This document shows positions 26,954 to 39,241 of a stretch of DNA of 64,000 bases, one piece after another. The number at the start of each line of letters is the position of its first letter. Within the stretch, counting starts at the first letter, position 1. The notes beneath the pieces are model-generated. The model saw nothing but the letters and a program-made list of their open reading frames with translations. It was not told the DNA's origin and searched no databases. Origin of the DNA: Malania oleifera (Eukaryota > Streptophyta > Magnoliopsida > Santalales > Ximeniaceae); assembly GCF_029873635.1 (NCBI RefSeq), contig NC_080423.1, positions 96,495,025 through 96,559,024 of the forward strand, read 5' to 3'. Made by a program: the position numbers and the translations under genes.

Positions 26954-27960
26954 ATGACTCACATTGGTGTATCCCCATTCGGCGAGGGTCAGTCACCTTC
27001 TAGCCCTCCATTGTTTTGTGGTATTAACTATACCCACTTGAAAATTCGAATAAGCGTTTTTATGAAATCTATGAATTGGAGGGTCTGATAGGTGACTATT
27101 AAGGGAATTCATATGCCTTTGAATGAAAATGATATTAATTTAATGCATGCAAATTCTCATCCCATGGATTTATTGTATTGCACTTTAAATTCTAATATTT
27201 TGCTTGAGATTATGGCATGTACAAGTGCAAAGGAAATTTGGGATGAACTCGAAAGGTAAATGATAGGGCAATTGCGTTAAGAGACAGAGAGGTATATGAT
27301 CCTATCTCAGCCTCTATAGATGATTTTGTTGCTGAATTTTGTGATATATTATATACTGAATCATCTATTGAATATAATCATAGTTCTGTTGATAATGCAT
27401 GTGATAATTCTTATGAAAAATCTTATGATATAACTTATGATGAATCATCTATTGTTTCTGATGATATTAGTGCATGCAATGATTCATTTGTTAATGATTA
27501 TAATAATTCCTATGATGAATCATGTGTTGAATTGATAAATGAAAGCATGCCTTCATGTGAAAAACATGAAAATGCTTTATCGAAAATTGATAAATTTCTA
27601 GTTAGGATGTCTAATCATAAAATCTTCTTGAGAAATGAAAATAAAAAGGTGGCAAAACAATTAAATGAATTAAAAGAATATCGTGCCACTCTAGAGAAGA
27701 AAAAGATTAAGAAAATATTGAAAATTATCTGTCTAGAAGAAGAAATATAAGATGATAAATCCTTAGGACTTAAAAATAAAATTATTTTCAAAAAGGATTC
27801 AAGTTGTTCGCATAAAATCCATAGTCTGGCCTCATCGAGCAAAAATAGGACAAATAAGCATTGCCCTTCACGAAAATCCAAAATTTGCTTATGTTGAAAA
27901 ATGAAATGGCACATTCAGTTTACTTGTCCATCTAGAAGTGTCAGAGGCTTAGACAAGGAG
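26954..27960 (+). pseudogene. Copia gag remnant
   Basis: The reading frame from ATG 26954 has PPLFCGINYTHLKIRISVF, the gag amino-domain signature of copia elements (family form PPxFxGxNYxxWKxRM). A long acidic middle follows, then a coiled-coil segment (27532-27747). Near 27885 is a zinc knuckle in which the second Cys is replaced by a TGA stop, with His and last Cys kept (HIQFTC). Several earlier stops and frameshifts are present. A related coiled-coil piece lies at 42850-43200 on the minus strand. Confidence 0.7.
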
Positions 27961-29116
27961 ATGGCGTGGGTAGTTATGAAAGCAAACCCCATAGGACTTG
28001 AGGAAGATCAGTGGGATCAAATAAGAATTAGATATTCGTTTTAATTTCTTCCTTAGCTCCTAGGTTTAGGGGGTAGTGATGATCACAAGGTTAGAAAGTG
28101 GTCTATGCTTAAAATATCAAATCTTAGTATTTGCATTCACTACATAATATTATTTTACTAAGAACCATTAGAGAATCACGCCAATGTGGAAATACATGTA
28201 AGATATCCAATATGAACTTAATGCATCTATATCACAATAATTGGGTAAAATATGAAAACATTGGCTATAGCATACACACCCACTTCCAATTGGACGGGGC
28301 ATTCTTGCCTAGTATATAATGCTTAATGCTTATCCCATGTCTCTATGACAATCTAAAGTTAAACATATTTTTGTCCATTAAACAAACCTGAGCTTTGAGG
28401 AATCCAGTCCTATACACGAGTGGTATAAATTGAGAGTCATTTGAACGTGAGCCTCTCACAAATTGAGATTCACAAGAAAAGAGGCTATATAAGCTTTGTA
28501 CATTGAAAGAATATTGATTGTAACCTTTTAGTCTGTTAAAGCCTATGCATTCAGGGCCAAGACCAAACCACTGAAAATCTTTAAAATCTTGGCTGATGGA
28601 ATTTGAAAATAGAGAAAAGGCATAAAATGAATTAGTGCATAACTCAAGGGGAGCATTTTTATTTCATGCCTATATACTTTGAATGCTCTCATGATATTTA
28701 TATTCATATGCCCTTATGATAAATGCATTGCAAATTACTATCCATAACATGCTGATTGGTTAAATATCTTTGATGGATAGCTTTATTTTATGAACTATTG
28801 ATTGCTACTGGATTGTATGCTTGTATTGAAAGTTTCCTGAATGGCGAATGCAGTGATGTGAATTGCATGCTGGTATTGGAATTTTAGGTTGTTGCATGTT
28901 TTATATGAATATTTTGTTGAGAACAACCATTTATTAGGTACAGGTTTTATGGGAAACTGTCTGATTTACAGACGGCATGTTGCAGAAATTTTGACAAGAA
29001 TTTTTCCAAAATAAAATCTTGTACATAGATGATTATGATAAAATTAATATTAAAATATTTTTGAAATGATGAGTGAAAAATTGAAAAATTTTGAATTTCA
29101 TCCTTACATAATCATC
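27961..29116 (+). other. Copia interior, no coding region recognised
   Basis: AT-rich, with stops in all frames. It ends in the LINE target site CTTACATAATCATC (29103-29116). Confidence 0.5.
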
Positions 29117-31112
29117 ATATGGCTAAGGCGTATGACAGAGTGAATTGGAATTTTCTTTTAGAGGTTTTTAAGGCTTTTGGTTTCTCTGAGAGGTTTTGCA
29201 AGCTTATAAAAAATTGTGTGGAGTCCCCGTAGTTTTCTGTCTTGATAAACAGAACCTTTAAAGGGTTTTTTTAATCTACGAGAGGCTTGCGGCAAGGGGA
29301 TCCACTCTCTCCTTATTTATTCATCATAATAGAGGAGGTTTTGACAAGGTTGCTTAGGAAAGTTGTGAGACTGGTTAGATTGGTCAATTTAATCATCCGA
29401 TTGGGGCCCCATTGGTTTCGCATTTGCTATATGTGGATGATATTCTTATTTTTTTCGAATGGTGGGAAGAAGCCTATTAGAAATTTAGTTTACACTCTAG
29501 AAATGTATGAGAAGTGGTCGGGTCAAAAAATTAGTAAGACAAAGTTAGTGTTATTCCTTTCGAAATACATCACTTCTACTCAAAAGCGTGGTTTATTGAA
29601 AATCACGGGTTTCATGGAAGGTAAATTTATAGTTACATATTTGGGTGCGCCTTTGGTGTCTAGAAAATTGTCTTTCAAGACATTGGAGCCTCTTGTGGAG
29701 AAGATTAGAAAGAAAATTGTAGGGTGAAAATCTAAGTTGTTCTCACAATGTGGAAGATTGGTTTTATTAAGACATGTGTTGTCTAGCATGCCTATTCATT
29801 TGATGTCTATTATTAAGGTTTCGCAGGTCACATATTCTCGCATTAACTCTCTTCTTTCTAATTTTTTTATGGGAAAAGGTGAAAGATAAAAGGAAGATTC
29901 ATTGGCACTCTTGGGGGAAAATTTGTAAACCTACCTCAGAAGGGGGTTTAGGCCTGAGAGATCTTAAGGAAGTTCAGAAATCTCTTCTCATGAAATTTAC
30001 CTTCAGATTGCTCACCTCTAACAATCTATGGGCAGGTTTTTTCAAGGCTAAATATTGCAAAAATGATCATTTATTAATAAGGAATGGGAGACCAAATGAC
30101 TCTCAATTCTGGAAATCAATTATGGCAATCATTCCAGAAGTTATGGATAATGTTAAAATTTTGGTGAGAGGTGGGAACTCTTCTTTTTGGTTGGACAGGT
30201 AGCTGTCATCAAGCCCGTTATCTGTGAGCACTGAGGATATTTTGAATAAAAAACTTTGTATTAAGGATTGCTGGCTGAATAATAATTGAAACACTGATTT
30301 AGTACTAGAATTGGTTGGCGCCAATAAAACAATGGAAATTCTGCACCAGGTGCTGGCTAGTAAAAGTGGGCAGGATATTTTTGTCTAGAAGCTTGCCTCG
30401 GATGGTAATTTTTCTACAAAAATGGCTTGGGAGGCAGTGAGGAGCAGAAGTGATAATTTTGTATGGAATGACTGGTTTTTGCATTTTTATTGCCCAGAAG
30501 AATCTTAATGTGTTTATGGAGAGCCTGGTTTAGATGCTTGGTTGTAGATGATAGAATTCAAACTAAAGGAATATTGATGGCTTCAGTTTGTGATTGATGC
30601 GTTCAAAGAAGTCAGGAAAACATTGATCATATTCTTTCTTTAGGTGAGGTGGCTTTAGAGGTTTGGCATCGGGCTAGTGTGGTGTCGGGCAAGTGCGGCT
30701 GATTTTTTTGCTAAAGAATGAGAAATGGGAAACAATGTAATCTACAAAGAATAACACTTTCTACCATGTTATCTGAAAGGTATTCTTCGGATCGATAGGT
30801 GGGGTCTCGTTTCCATTCGCCGTTAGTTCATCTCTAGAGTTTCGTTTGGTGTATTTTGATTTGATTTTGGTTGTGTTTATGTTTTTATCTTTTTTGTTAG
30901 TTATGTTTAGTTTTGTTTGTCCTAACTTGGTTGGTTGCTAGTGTTGTTTTTTTTTGGGAGGATTTTTCTGTAATCTACCTTTTGCTTATCTTGTAACCAC
31001 GGTATTCTTCCGCCAAAAGTGAGGGTATATTAATAAATAAATAGAGGTGCCGCCCTCTTTTAGTAAAAATAAAAAATAAAAAAAAAATAAAAAAATAAAA
31101 AATAAAAAAATT
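29117..31112 (+). pseudogene. 5'-truncated LINE inserted in the copia element
   Basis: It begins inside the RT domain (AKAYDRVNW at 29120), then RQGDPLSPYLFII (29290), a YMWMIFLFFSN segment where family members have a YADDxLxF box, HWHSWGKICKPTSEGGLGLRDL (29905), and NSSFWLDR (30180). A broken RNase H end (SAADFFAKE, 30690) and the tail YLKGILRIDRWGLVSI (30770) follow. The poly(A)-rich tail is 31066-31112. A 14-bp target duplication CTTACATAATCATC flanks it (29103-29116 and 31113-31126). Several stops and frameshifts are present. Confidence 0.92.
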
Positions 31113-31126
31113 CTTACATAATCATC

Positions 31127-32370
31127 TGGTATTTAGAGAGCTAAGAACCTTCCCTATAGAAAGAACTTAAAGGAAACACATTACTTTCATTTATTGAAAT
31201 ATTGAGGTTCTTCTAAGAACCTATAACATCATATCCAGCACTTAAAGTTTTATGAACAGATACGAATTGTTCTTGGTTATAGACATTATTGTATGTCTTA
31301 ATATATTTTCTCTGTTGCATTTGTAACCTATAGGCATGATTATATTGGTCGCATAGTAAAATGAATAAAATTTAATCCAATATACTCATTTTAAAAGACT
31401 TAAATATGAAGGCTTATACTACGTGGCATGTTAAATGAATTTAATCTTGTGCTAGTATAAGTAGTTCACTGTATCTAAGTTAGAATTCAAATCGAAAGGG
31501 GGAGCATCTAAACATAAATTCCTTTCATGTTATGCTCACTAATATTTTCAGCTTAAATCTAGTTTGAACCCTTTGTGGCATGCGCTTAATTGTTAAGATC
31601 TTATTGAATATTTTAAAATGAAAATATACTGCCTTGCCACAAGTTCTTTGTTTCTTTTGCCATATGATCCTCGTGTTAAGTTTGACTAATATATTTAGGA
31701 TCTTTGTGGTTATTTTTTCTAGTCATATTATGTGTATGCTTAAATGATAAACCAGAAAGTTTTGCTTGCATGCTCTTTAAAGTTTCTTTTTCAGTAAGCA
31801 CACCCCCAGCATTTCTTGAAAATATCATAAGGGGGATATATATTTACATACATACATATATATTAATTTACATATACTTTTCTTGGCAAGAAATGATTTT
31901 ACATGAAACATAGTTTGTTTCTTGCTTATGTGTTAAATTGTTATAAATTTTAAACACTTGCAAATTTTTATGCCTAAATGCTATATGAAAAAGGGGGAGA
32001 ATTTTTCTTGCGTGCTTAAACGCCAAATAGGGGAAAAGTTTTTCAAAAAGGAGTTTCTCTTTGACTAAGTTTTTTTTTAATGACCAAATTTTTATACTTA
32101 ACCTAACATTTTTGCTGATACCAAAACGGGGAGAACTTTTGTGAGCAAAATGTTTGACCAAACAGGAATTTTTTTTTTTTTTGGGGTACTTATCTCAGCT
32201 GCATGCATGTATGTATTTGTGTCTTACTGCTAAAACTAAATGCATATAAGTTGAAATGTCTTCTTTGATATATATGCTTAAGCTATGATGTTTATATTTA
32301 AATTATGCATACTCTTTAGGGGAGCCTTTTTAGGCTAAACCTCATTTTGCTCTGATGCATTTGTTATCAT
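31127..32370 (+). other. Copia interior after the LINE, no coding region recognised
   Basis: AT-rich sequence with several GGGGGAG-like purine patches. The ORFs at 31704-31913 (plus) and 31868-32161 (minus) have no family features. Confidence 0.5.
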
Positions 32371-32385
32371 CAAAAAGAGGGAGGT
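32371..32385 (+). other. Polypurine tract of the copia element
   Basis: CAAAAAGAGGGAGGT immediately before the 3' LTR TGTTGAC, in the usual position for plus-strand priming. Confidence 0.8.
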
Positions 32386-34447
32386 TGTTGACTTTTTGAT
32401 TCCGATCCTTGATTTTGATTATGACAAATCACAAGTTACTTATATATGTATTCAGTGCTTGAAGTAAACTTAATACTTTTGCACACACATAAGGAAGAGA
32501 TGGAAGCCAGGAGGAACATAAAGACCATATCATCTTGCGCATTCCAAGGAAGTCACAAGAGCAAAGAAGATTGAAGACATTTAAATTTCATTTTTATTAC
32601 ATTTTGTCTTATAATTTGGTCTGTAATAATGCATTTGCATGCATAATGTGAATGACAAGCTCAGAACGACCGTAGACAAACCTTAGGGATCAACAAATTT
32701 TTAAGAAAGTCATTTAGAGCCAAAAATAATTTTACAAAGACTTCGATCAACCGATTTTTAGGGTCAAATTGAGGGCTAAAATTGTACCTCTGAGTAGCCC
32801 CGGTCGACCGAACCATTCCGGTAATAACCAGCTTGGTCGACCGAATACATTGTTAGTTGAAAATGAATGTATCATCCTTGTTCAACCATACAAAACGTGT
32901 CTAACCCCCAACTGTTCAGCCGACCGTTTGTGTAGTTCAAACTGGCCACGGTCAATCGAACCATATGAGCAGTCAACCGAACCTTAGCCATGGTCAACCG
33001 AACCTACGAAAGGTTTGAAATTGCCCAAAGACGGTTAACCAAATCTGTAGTTCAAAATTGACATGGTGGACCAAACTTAGTAATATGGTTGACCGAACCT
33101 TGAATATGGTTGACCAAACCTCTCGGGTTGGCGAAATTTTTATCATGGCTAAACAAAGTTATTTTTCATTAAACCTAACTAAATATTTTCAAAAATACCC
33201 AATAAGCCCTAATGGTTATGTTTTTTGCAATATCTATATATACCCCTTCATTTGTCTTAATTAGGTCAAGATTAGCAAAAATCATTAAGAAAAATTATCT
33301 GAAATTTTTTATACTCATACTCCTTTTATTGCTCAAATTCTTCCAATCTTTTCAAAGCATGCTACTTATACTCTCTTACACTCCTTGTTTTAAAATCATC
33401 TTTGAAGAGAGCATTTGATTAATCTTTGGGCATCTATTTTCTTCATCCAAAGCTTATACTCTCACTTGTTCTTTGTTTGTGAAAACTTATTTTTAAGAGT
33501 TAGCTTCTTTGATCTCCCATATATTTTATTAATAAATATTATTGGGAGAAAATTTATATTAGTTATTTTTGAAATACTTGAGCGCATATAATTTGTGCTA
33601 TGAAAGTTTTATTGCAATCATGCTTACACTCACACATACTATTTTTGCAAGTTCATTTGTAAGCAAAAACCCTAAATTCTCCTGGACTTTATTTGGGAAA
33701 AATATTTTTGGAAAAATATTTTGTTAGGGTTTAAATCCTTGAGCATCCATCATATATATTTTTATTTAAGCATTATTTTAGTGAGAAAATCACCATACTC
33801 ACATTGAGCTTCATTTCATATCATGCGTGAGGGCATTGTGCATATTGTGTATACATCTTCTTAGTATAGAAGCATTAATTGTTGTACGAAAAATATTTCA
33901 GTTGAATATCATTGTATTCCCAAGGAATGGTCAGAAGAGGGAGACTAACCCTGTGAATAGTCTTGAATTGCTCAGATTCGGTGAGGTGAGCACCGAACTG
34001 GTTCAGACCCAGTTAGGAGAACTAGGTGCACCATCCTGGTAAGGAGTTGTAAACAGTGTCACTCCACCTGCAAGTGAGCAACTTAGTGGAACCCTCTTGC
34101 TTGTGAGCTTGAGGCGGGAACGTAAACAGTATTGGCCGAACCCTGATAACATATTTTGTGTTAGCTCTCTGTTTAATTTCCGCACTTTCAATTCCACATA
34201 TATATGCTAGTACTTGAATTGCTGTAAATGTTTTAATTGCTTTAAATACTTGCATACATACTTATTTGGGGTATACAGAGCTTGCTATGTTTGTCTTGAT
34301 CATTTGCTCAGTTTTATATTAGTGGGTAATTGGAATTTTCTTAGAAAGACCCTAGGTTGCAATAATAGTTAAGGATTTAACATAGGTAGAAAGTTTTAAA
34401 TACCCAATTCACCCCCCCCTTCTCTGGGGAATACACCAATTCCAACA
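32386..34447 (+). repeat. Copia 3' LTR
   Basis: 2062 bp, TGTTGAC to CCAACA. It lacks the foreign insert and the tandem duplication of the 5' LTR and has lost about 95 bp of the GGTCGACC cluster. The TATA-like motif is at 33234-33243. Many single-base differences between the LTRs indicate an old insertion. Confidence 0.9.
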
Positions 34448-34562
34448 GTATTTCTAATAATAAGAAAAGTGTCACAAATAGTTATTTGCACTGAATTTGG
34501 TAAAAGCCATCATAAAAAATAAAAATAAAAAAATGGCATCCTCAAGCTATAAGACTCCTCCT

Positions 34563-34706
34563 TTGGTGAGAATAAGGGAAAGGTCGTCACAGTGTATGCA
34601 ACCTTACCCTTACTTTTAAGCAAAGAGCTTGTTTTGTTGAACCCAAACCTCATGACTAACTAGTCACAAAGAAGCAACCTTACCATTTATCCAAAACCTA
34701 CCCTCA
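34563..34706 (-). mobile_element. Au-like tRNA-derived SINE
   Basis: Read on the minus strand it follows the layout of the widespread plant Au SINE: an A-box-like GGATAAATGGTAAGG, the TTGTGAC segment, a degraded B box (GGTTTGGGTTCAAC), the CTCTTTGC segment, then GTAAGGTTGCATACACTGTGAC near the 3' end. Degraded copy, no coding capacity. Confidence 0.75.
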
Positions 34707-35245
34707 CAAAATAGTCATTGGTTACCCTTTCTTAAAAGGGTCACAAATAGCCCATCATTGGTGACCCTACTCGACTTGTGCCATGGCTGCATGATTAGAA
34801 GATCAGACCCATAATCACAACCCCACTAAAGCATTAGATGGTCTAGAAACCCCTCTGCACATTCAAAGGTGAAGCACTACTCCCTCAAGCAATTTCAGGT
34901 TACAACTAACTCAAACTCGATCTCGACCTTGGAAACGTGGAACATTAGCCCATACCAGCCACTACTAGATCCTTTTATATTTTATTTAGTTTGAAGACTA
35001 ACATTGCCAAAACTAAATTTTCTTTTGTGGCATAAGCTTGAAATCTACAAAATTCTGGGAATCCCTATCACACTTTCCCATGAAAATATCTTGGATTTCC
35101 TCTAGTAACCAAGAAAGTTGTTTAAGCAAGGTTATGCTATTTTAATTAAAGAATCCCTTCCAAGATGCATAAATATTGGCATCACTTTCTCTGTTATGTT
35201 GGTCATTTTCAGCTCATGAAATCAGTTTTTCCAAGTATTAGTGTT
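34707..35245. other. Intergenic stretch, nothing recognised
   Basis: No ORF, RNA or element signature seen between the SINE and the minus-strand LINE tail. Confidence 0.5.
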
Positions 35246-35870
35246 CAACTTTTCTTTTTTTTACTAAAAATGGCAGCACCTCAATTTATTTATTAATATA
35301 CCCTTACTTTTGGCAAAGGAATACCATGGTTACAAGATAAAACAAAAGGGAGAGTACAGAAAAATCCTTCCAAAAAACACCAACATTAGCAACCAACCAA
35401 ATTAGGACAACCAAACTAAACATAACTAACAAAGAAGATAAAAACATAAAAACAACCAAAATCAAAACAAAATACACCAAACAAAACTCTAGAGTTGAAC
35501 TAACGACAAATGGAAATGAGACCCCACATATCCATCTGAAGAATACCTTTTAGATAACGTGGTAAAAGGTGTTGTTCTTCGTAGAGTGCATTGTTTCTCA
35601 TTTCTCCTTCTTTAGCAAGAAAATCAGCCACACTATTGTCTTCTCTATATTGATGCATCACCATGACGATCACTCCTTCTAGCTCCACCACAAACTCCTC
35701 CAAAAATTCCCAAAAATACCACAAAGTACATCTACCTTCCCGAAGCCAATCAACTACAATTCGTGAGTCACTTTCAGTAATCACATTAAAATAATGCAAA
35801 CGTTTGCACAAATGAATTCCTTCACTGATTGCTTTTAATTCCGCACTATTATTCATACCAATGTTTAATA
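35246..35870 (-). pseudogene. 5'-truncated LINE: RNase H domain and 3' end
   Basis: The minus-strand frame 35500-35856 encodes a LINE-type RNase H end: NNSAELKAISEG, ESDSRIVVDWL, then HQYREDNSVADFLAKEGE with the conserved Asp. After the stop at 35500 comes a 3' UTR that matches the one at 30830-31060, and a poly(A) tract (plus strand T-run at 35253-35262). It belongs to the same LINE family as 29117-31112. No target duplication was found, and its 5' end abuts the Tekay LTR. Confidence 0.85.
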
Positions 35871-35879
35871 CTGGAATTT

Positions 35880-37396
35880 TAAATTTCAGGGTATTGATCA
35901 GGAAGTCATACGGGGGTCAAGTTAGGATATTTTAGGAGTTTTCTTAGTAGTCAGGTAAGGGAATAAACTAAAGCAGTTATTTTCCACGCAATTTATTATT
36001 AATTATGAGTAAATTTATTTTCAGAAAGACAAATGTTATACTTGTATATTATAGATGAAATGTACGTTTAGGAAATATTACTATTATGATAGAACATATA
36101 TGTATGTATGAGATGCTAAAGGACCATGATTTTAGAATAAGAAGTATGATTTTATACAGTGCACGTGTGGCATGAATATTATGTTATGTGAACATATTAT
36201 GATATGAAAGAATTTATGAACAAAGTATGATTTCAGGTATTATGAAAAGATATGTTATGTTACGATCATTTTGACGAATGTATGATAAATAAATTATTTT
36301 CAGAATATATATACTTTAAACGATGTTGGCACGAGGCCATGTATTTTATGTTATCGGCACGAGGCCGTATTCATGTTTTGGCGCGGGACCATGTATTTAT
36401 ATTATCGGCACGAGGTCATATTTACGATTTTGGCGCGAGGCCATGTATTTTTGATTTCGGCACGAGGTCGTATCTATGTTTTCGGCATAAGGCCGTGATG
36501 ATGTTATGTATGTTCATGTATTATATGTTATTACAACTAGGATGTTAGTTTAGTTCATTTTAGGGCTCAATACCGTAGCTATATGTGTAGATCAGATATT
36601 TACTTCAAATTAGTGTTAACCATCCCACGAGGGGATGGGAAATGGATAGTCGATATGGCTTTCAGTAGAGTGTGGATGTCCACCTCGCAGTCCGGACCAA
36701 GGTGTGGCGGGCCCATTGTACTTACAGACATATTTGATTCAACAGTGGTTGGCTAGCCATTGTCGAGTCCCGCCTTCAGGCTGCACAACCCGTCATGGGG
36801 GGGGGGGGTAATACATAACATTAGTTAGCTATTCATCCTGGGTATATTTTCAGTATTACAGTTATAGCAGATGCTTATGTATGTTATGATTTATTGACAA
36901 ATATAAAAGTACATGATTATCCAGTATGATAGTATGATTATTTCCAGAGTTATAAAATGTACTGTATATTTATAAGCACTTTAAATGTTCATATTGTCAC
37001 ACGGCTGTATTTAGTTTATTTTCCCTTACTGAGAAGTGTCTCACCCCCAACATTAAATGATTTTTAGGAAACCCAGAGAGATCGGCGGGTCAGGGCCGCC
37101 ATTGAGTGATTGGTGCTTCCCTAATAGAAGGGTAAGCTATGTACTAGGATCAGTAGATTTTTGTTATATGGTCCTAGTGTCATTTTGAGATTTTGTGGGT
37201 TGTATATATGTACAATTTTTGGAGATGAAGTAAACTCTGGTGTTATGTTTCTGATGTTAAGTTTTATGGATGGATGATTTAAATTTTATGTCACTGCTGC
37301 GTAGAATTCCACTGTGATTGACAGGTGTCCCTGTTACCCACGAGTTCGGGTTGACCATTGTATTTATTATGATATATTTTATGGAGGGTCGCTACA
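35880..37396 (+). repeat. Tekay-like 5' LTR
   Basis: It ends GTCGCTACA just before the primer site. The middle (36600-36900) resembles the LTR at 62470-62660 in the CCCGCC..GGGCTGCACAACCC segment, showing related families. It contains a seven-unit degenerate tandem repeat and a run of G at about 36797-36808. The left boundary is uncertain. Confidence 0.65.
36318..36510 (+). repeat. Degenerate tandem repeat in the Tekay-like LTR
   Basis: About seven units of 25-30 bp with core GGCACGAGGCC followed by an AT-rich spacer. Unit length and sequence vary. The ORF at 36252-36548 is a by-product. Confidence 0.85.
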
Positions 37397-37398
37397 TT

Positions 37399-37411
37399 TG
37401 GTATCAGAGCC
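37399..37411 (+). other. Primer binding site of the Tekay-like element
   Basis: TGGTATCAGAGCC, tRNA-iMet type, two bases after the LTR end. Confidence 0.9.
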
Positions 37412-37702
37412 TAGGATACTAGGTTCTGTAGACTCTAGAGTGCAGCAGTAATAATACCAGAGTATAGGATAAGGGAATTTGAGGCTTCGTTTTGTAAGCT
37501 AGATGCAGGACTTCTGTGGTGGTTTGTGTGATTTTCCTGGGGTAACAATTTCAGGAAAGTCATTGTAAACTATCGTCGGGTTGGGTATCTAGGTTGCAAG
37601 ATTGAACCTTGAATTGTGATTAAGAGGGACAAGTTAATTAAGAAAAATATACTATATGAGTTGAGTGACGTGTATAGTGAAGGGGTTTTAAGTTAAGTTA
37701 TC

Positions 37703-38709
37703 ATGTTTTTCAAGATGGACCTTGGTGGCAATAGTGCCCACGCTAGTGGGAGTGAGGGTGCTAGACCCTCAGGCACTGTAGGCAGTGATTCAGATGCCGT
37801 CTTACGCAGTGTAGCACAGCAAGTTATGGCGGAGATTGCTAGGAGTTCGAAGGAATAGGGTGGTCCATCGGCAGGCCACGGTAGTTCGATTGAGAAGTTT
37901 ATTAAGATGAGTCCTCCAGCTTTCTCAGGAGGGACATATTCTGCAGTTGTTGAAAAATAGGTGTAGGAGATGGAGAAGATATTTGCAGTACTGCAGTATT
38001 CAGAGGAGCAGAAGGTGCTGTTTGCCACCTATAAACTTACTGGAGAGGTTGAGAGATGGTGGTCAGCAGTAAGACTTTTAGAGCAGCAGAGGACTATACC
38101 TTTAGAGATGACGTGGGAGCGATTTAAAGAAATATTCTTCGACAGGTATTTTCTAGCCTCTTCCAGGGAGGCTAAGATTAAAGAGTTCCTGAATATGAAG
38201 CAAGGACAGCTGTCAGTACAGTAGTACGCGGTGAGGTTCATCGAGCTAACTCGCTTTGCCCCGTACATCATTCCAAATGAAGTGAAGAAGGTACGACAGT
38301 TTGAAAGAGACCTGAGGAGAGAAATTTTCAAGCAGGTATCGATTCTGAAGTTGCAGAATTTTGCTGAGCTAGTGGATAGAGCCACTATAGCAGAGATTGG
38401 AGAGCGGTTGGAGGCGGAGGAATAGAGATAGAAGAAGAGGTCTACACCTTCTAGTTCCCAGCAGGGAGTCGGCCATGCTATGTGGAAGAGAGGTGGCTAT
38501 TATGGGGACCAAAGACAGGAGACCGGGAATCATGGTTTCCAGGGTGCACAGCCATCTCCAACTTGCCCATCTTGTGGGAAGAGACACTTGGGGGAGTGTC
38601 GTGCTGGGCAAGGTGTCTGCTACAGGTGTGTGGAGCCAGGGCATATGATGAGGGAGTGTCTGACACAGACAGGTATGGCTCCTGCTCTTATACCTGCACG
38701 AGGAGGTTA
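37703..38709 (+). pseudogene. Tekay-like gag
   Basis: It starts at ATG 37703 (MFFKMDLGG). The retrotransposon gag domain is visible at 37900-38420 (PPAFSGGTYS, KLTGEVERWW, TWERFKEIFFDRYF). Near 38620 there is an intact CCHC zinc knuckle, CYRCVEPGHMMREC. Stops at 37857, 37959, 38222 and 38424, and another just after the basic region, break the frame. Confidence 0.85.
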
Positions 38710-38764
38710 ACAGGCACCACTAGGAGGCCAGTAGAGGAATACGGCCCCAGTCAGAGTTTTCGCT

Positions 38765-39200
38765 TTGACACCGTGCGACGTTGAGGCGACCGGCGACGTG
38801 GTGATAGGTACTATTAGTATGTTTTCATTTAAAGTTATTGCACTTTTTGATTTTGGTGCCACACATTCGTTTGTGTCCTTGGAGTGTGTTAAGTTATGTG
38901 GGGCAGAAACGCAATCATTAGATGTCGAGTTATTAGTGGCTACACCGACCGGGTCAGCAATGAGATGTAGTAGGATACTCTGTGGTTGTCTAGTTGATGT
39001 TTAAGGGAAGATTTTATCTGCTGATTTGGTGGTATTAGATATGCACGAGCTTGACATTATTTTCGGCGTGGATTGGCGAGCAGCTAATTCTGCTATTATC
39101 GACTGTCGTGCTAGAGAAGTGATATTCAGACCTCCAAGGAAACCAGAATTCAGATTTATAGGGTCATGAGTGCAACCCTTACCTCATACGGTCTCAGCTG
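38765..39200 (+). pseudogene. Tekay-like aspartic protease
   Basis: The active-site segment reads LFDFGATHSFVS where the family has D-S/T-G-A, so the key Ser or Thr has become Phe. A stop at 39002 follows. The later part (LDIIFGVDW, about 39050) is recognisable. Confidence 0.75.
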
Positions 39201-39241
39201 TTCAGGTGAGGAGATTGCTCTAGAATGGCTGTCTAGGATTT

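Larger units (their letters stand above)
23859..34447 (+). mobile_element. Ty1/copia-type LTR retrotransposon with gag remains and no recognisable pol
   Basis: Both LTRs start TGTTGAC and end CCAACA. They are flanked by GTAGT and GTATT (4 of 5 match). A primer site TGGTATCAGAGCC (tRNA-iMet type) follows the 5' LTR, and a polypurine tract precedes the 3' LTR. The interior is 5.5 kb, of which 2.0 kb is an inserted LINE. Gag remains are visible at 26954-27960, but I find no protease, integrase, RT or RNase H of the element itself. The style of the purine tract and gag suggests a SIRE/Maximus-like copia lineage (inference). Confidence 0.8.

Noticed and set aside
35246-35275. Target duplication for the minus-strand LINE
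   Set aside because: The flanks beyond the T-run and at 35870 do not match.
36318-36510. CRISPR-like array of GGCACGAGG units
   Set aside because: Units and spacers vary gradually, the sequence is plant nuclear DNA, and it lies within an LTR.
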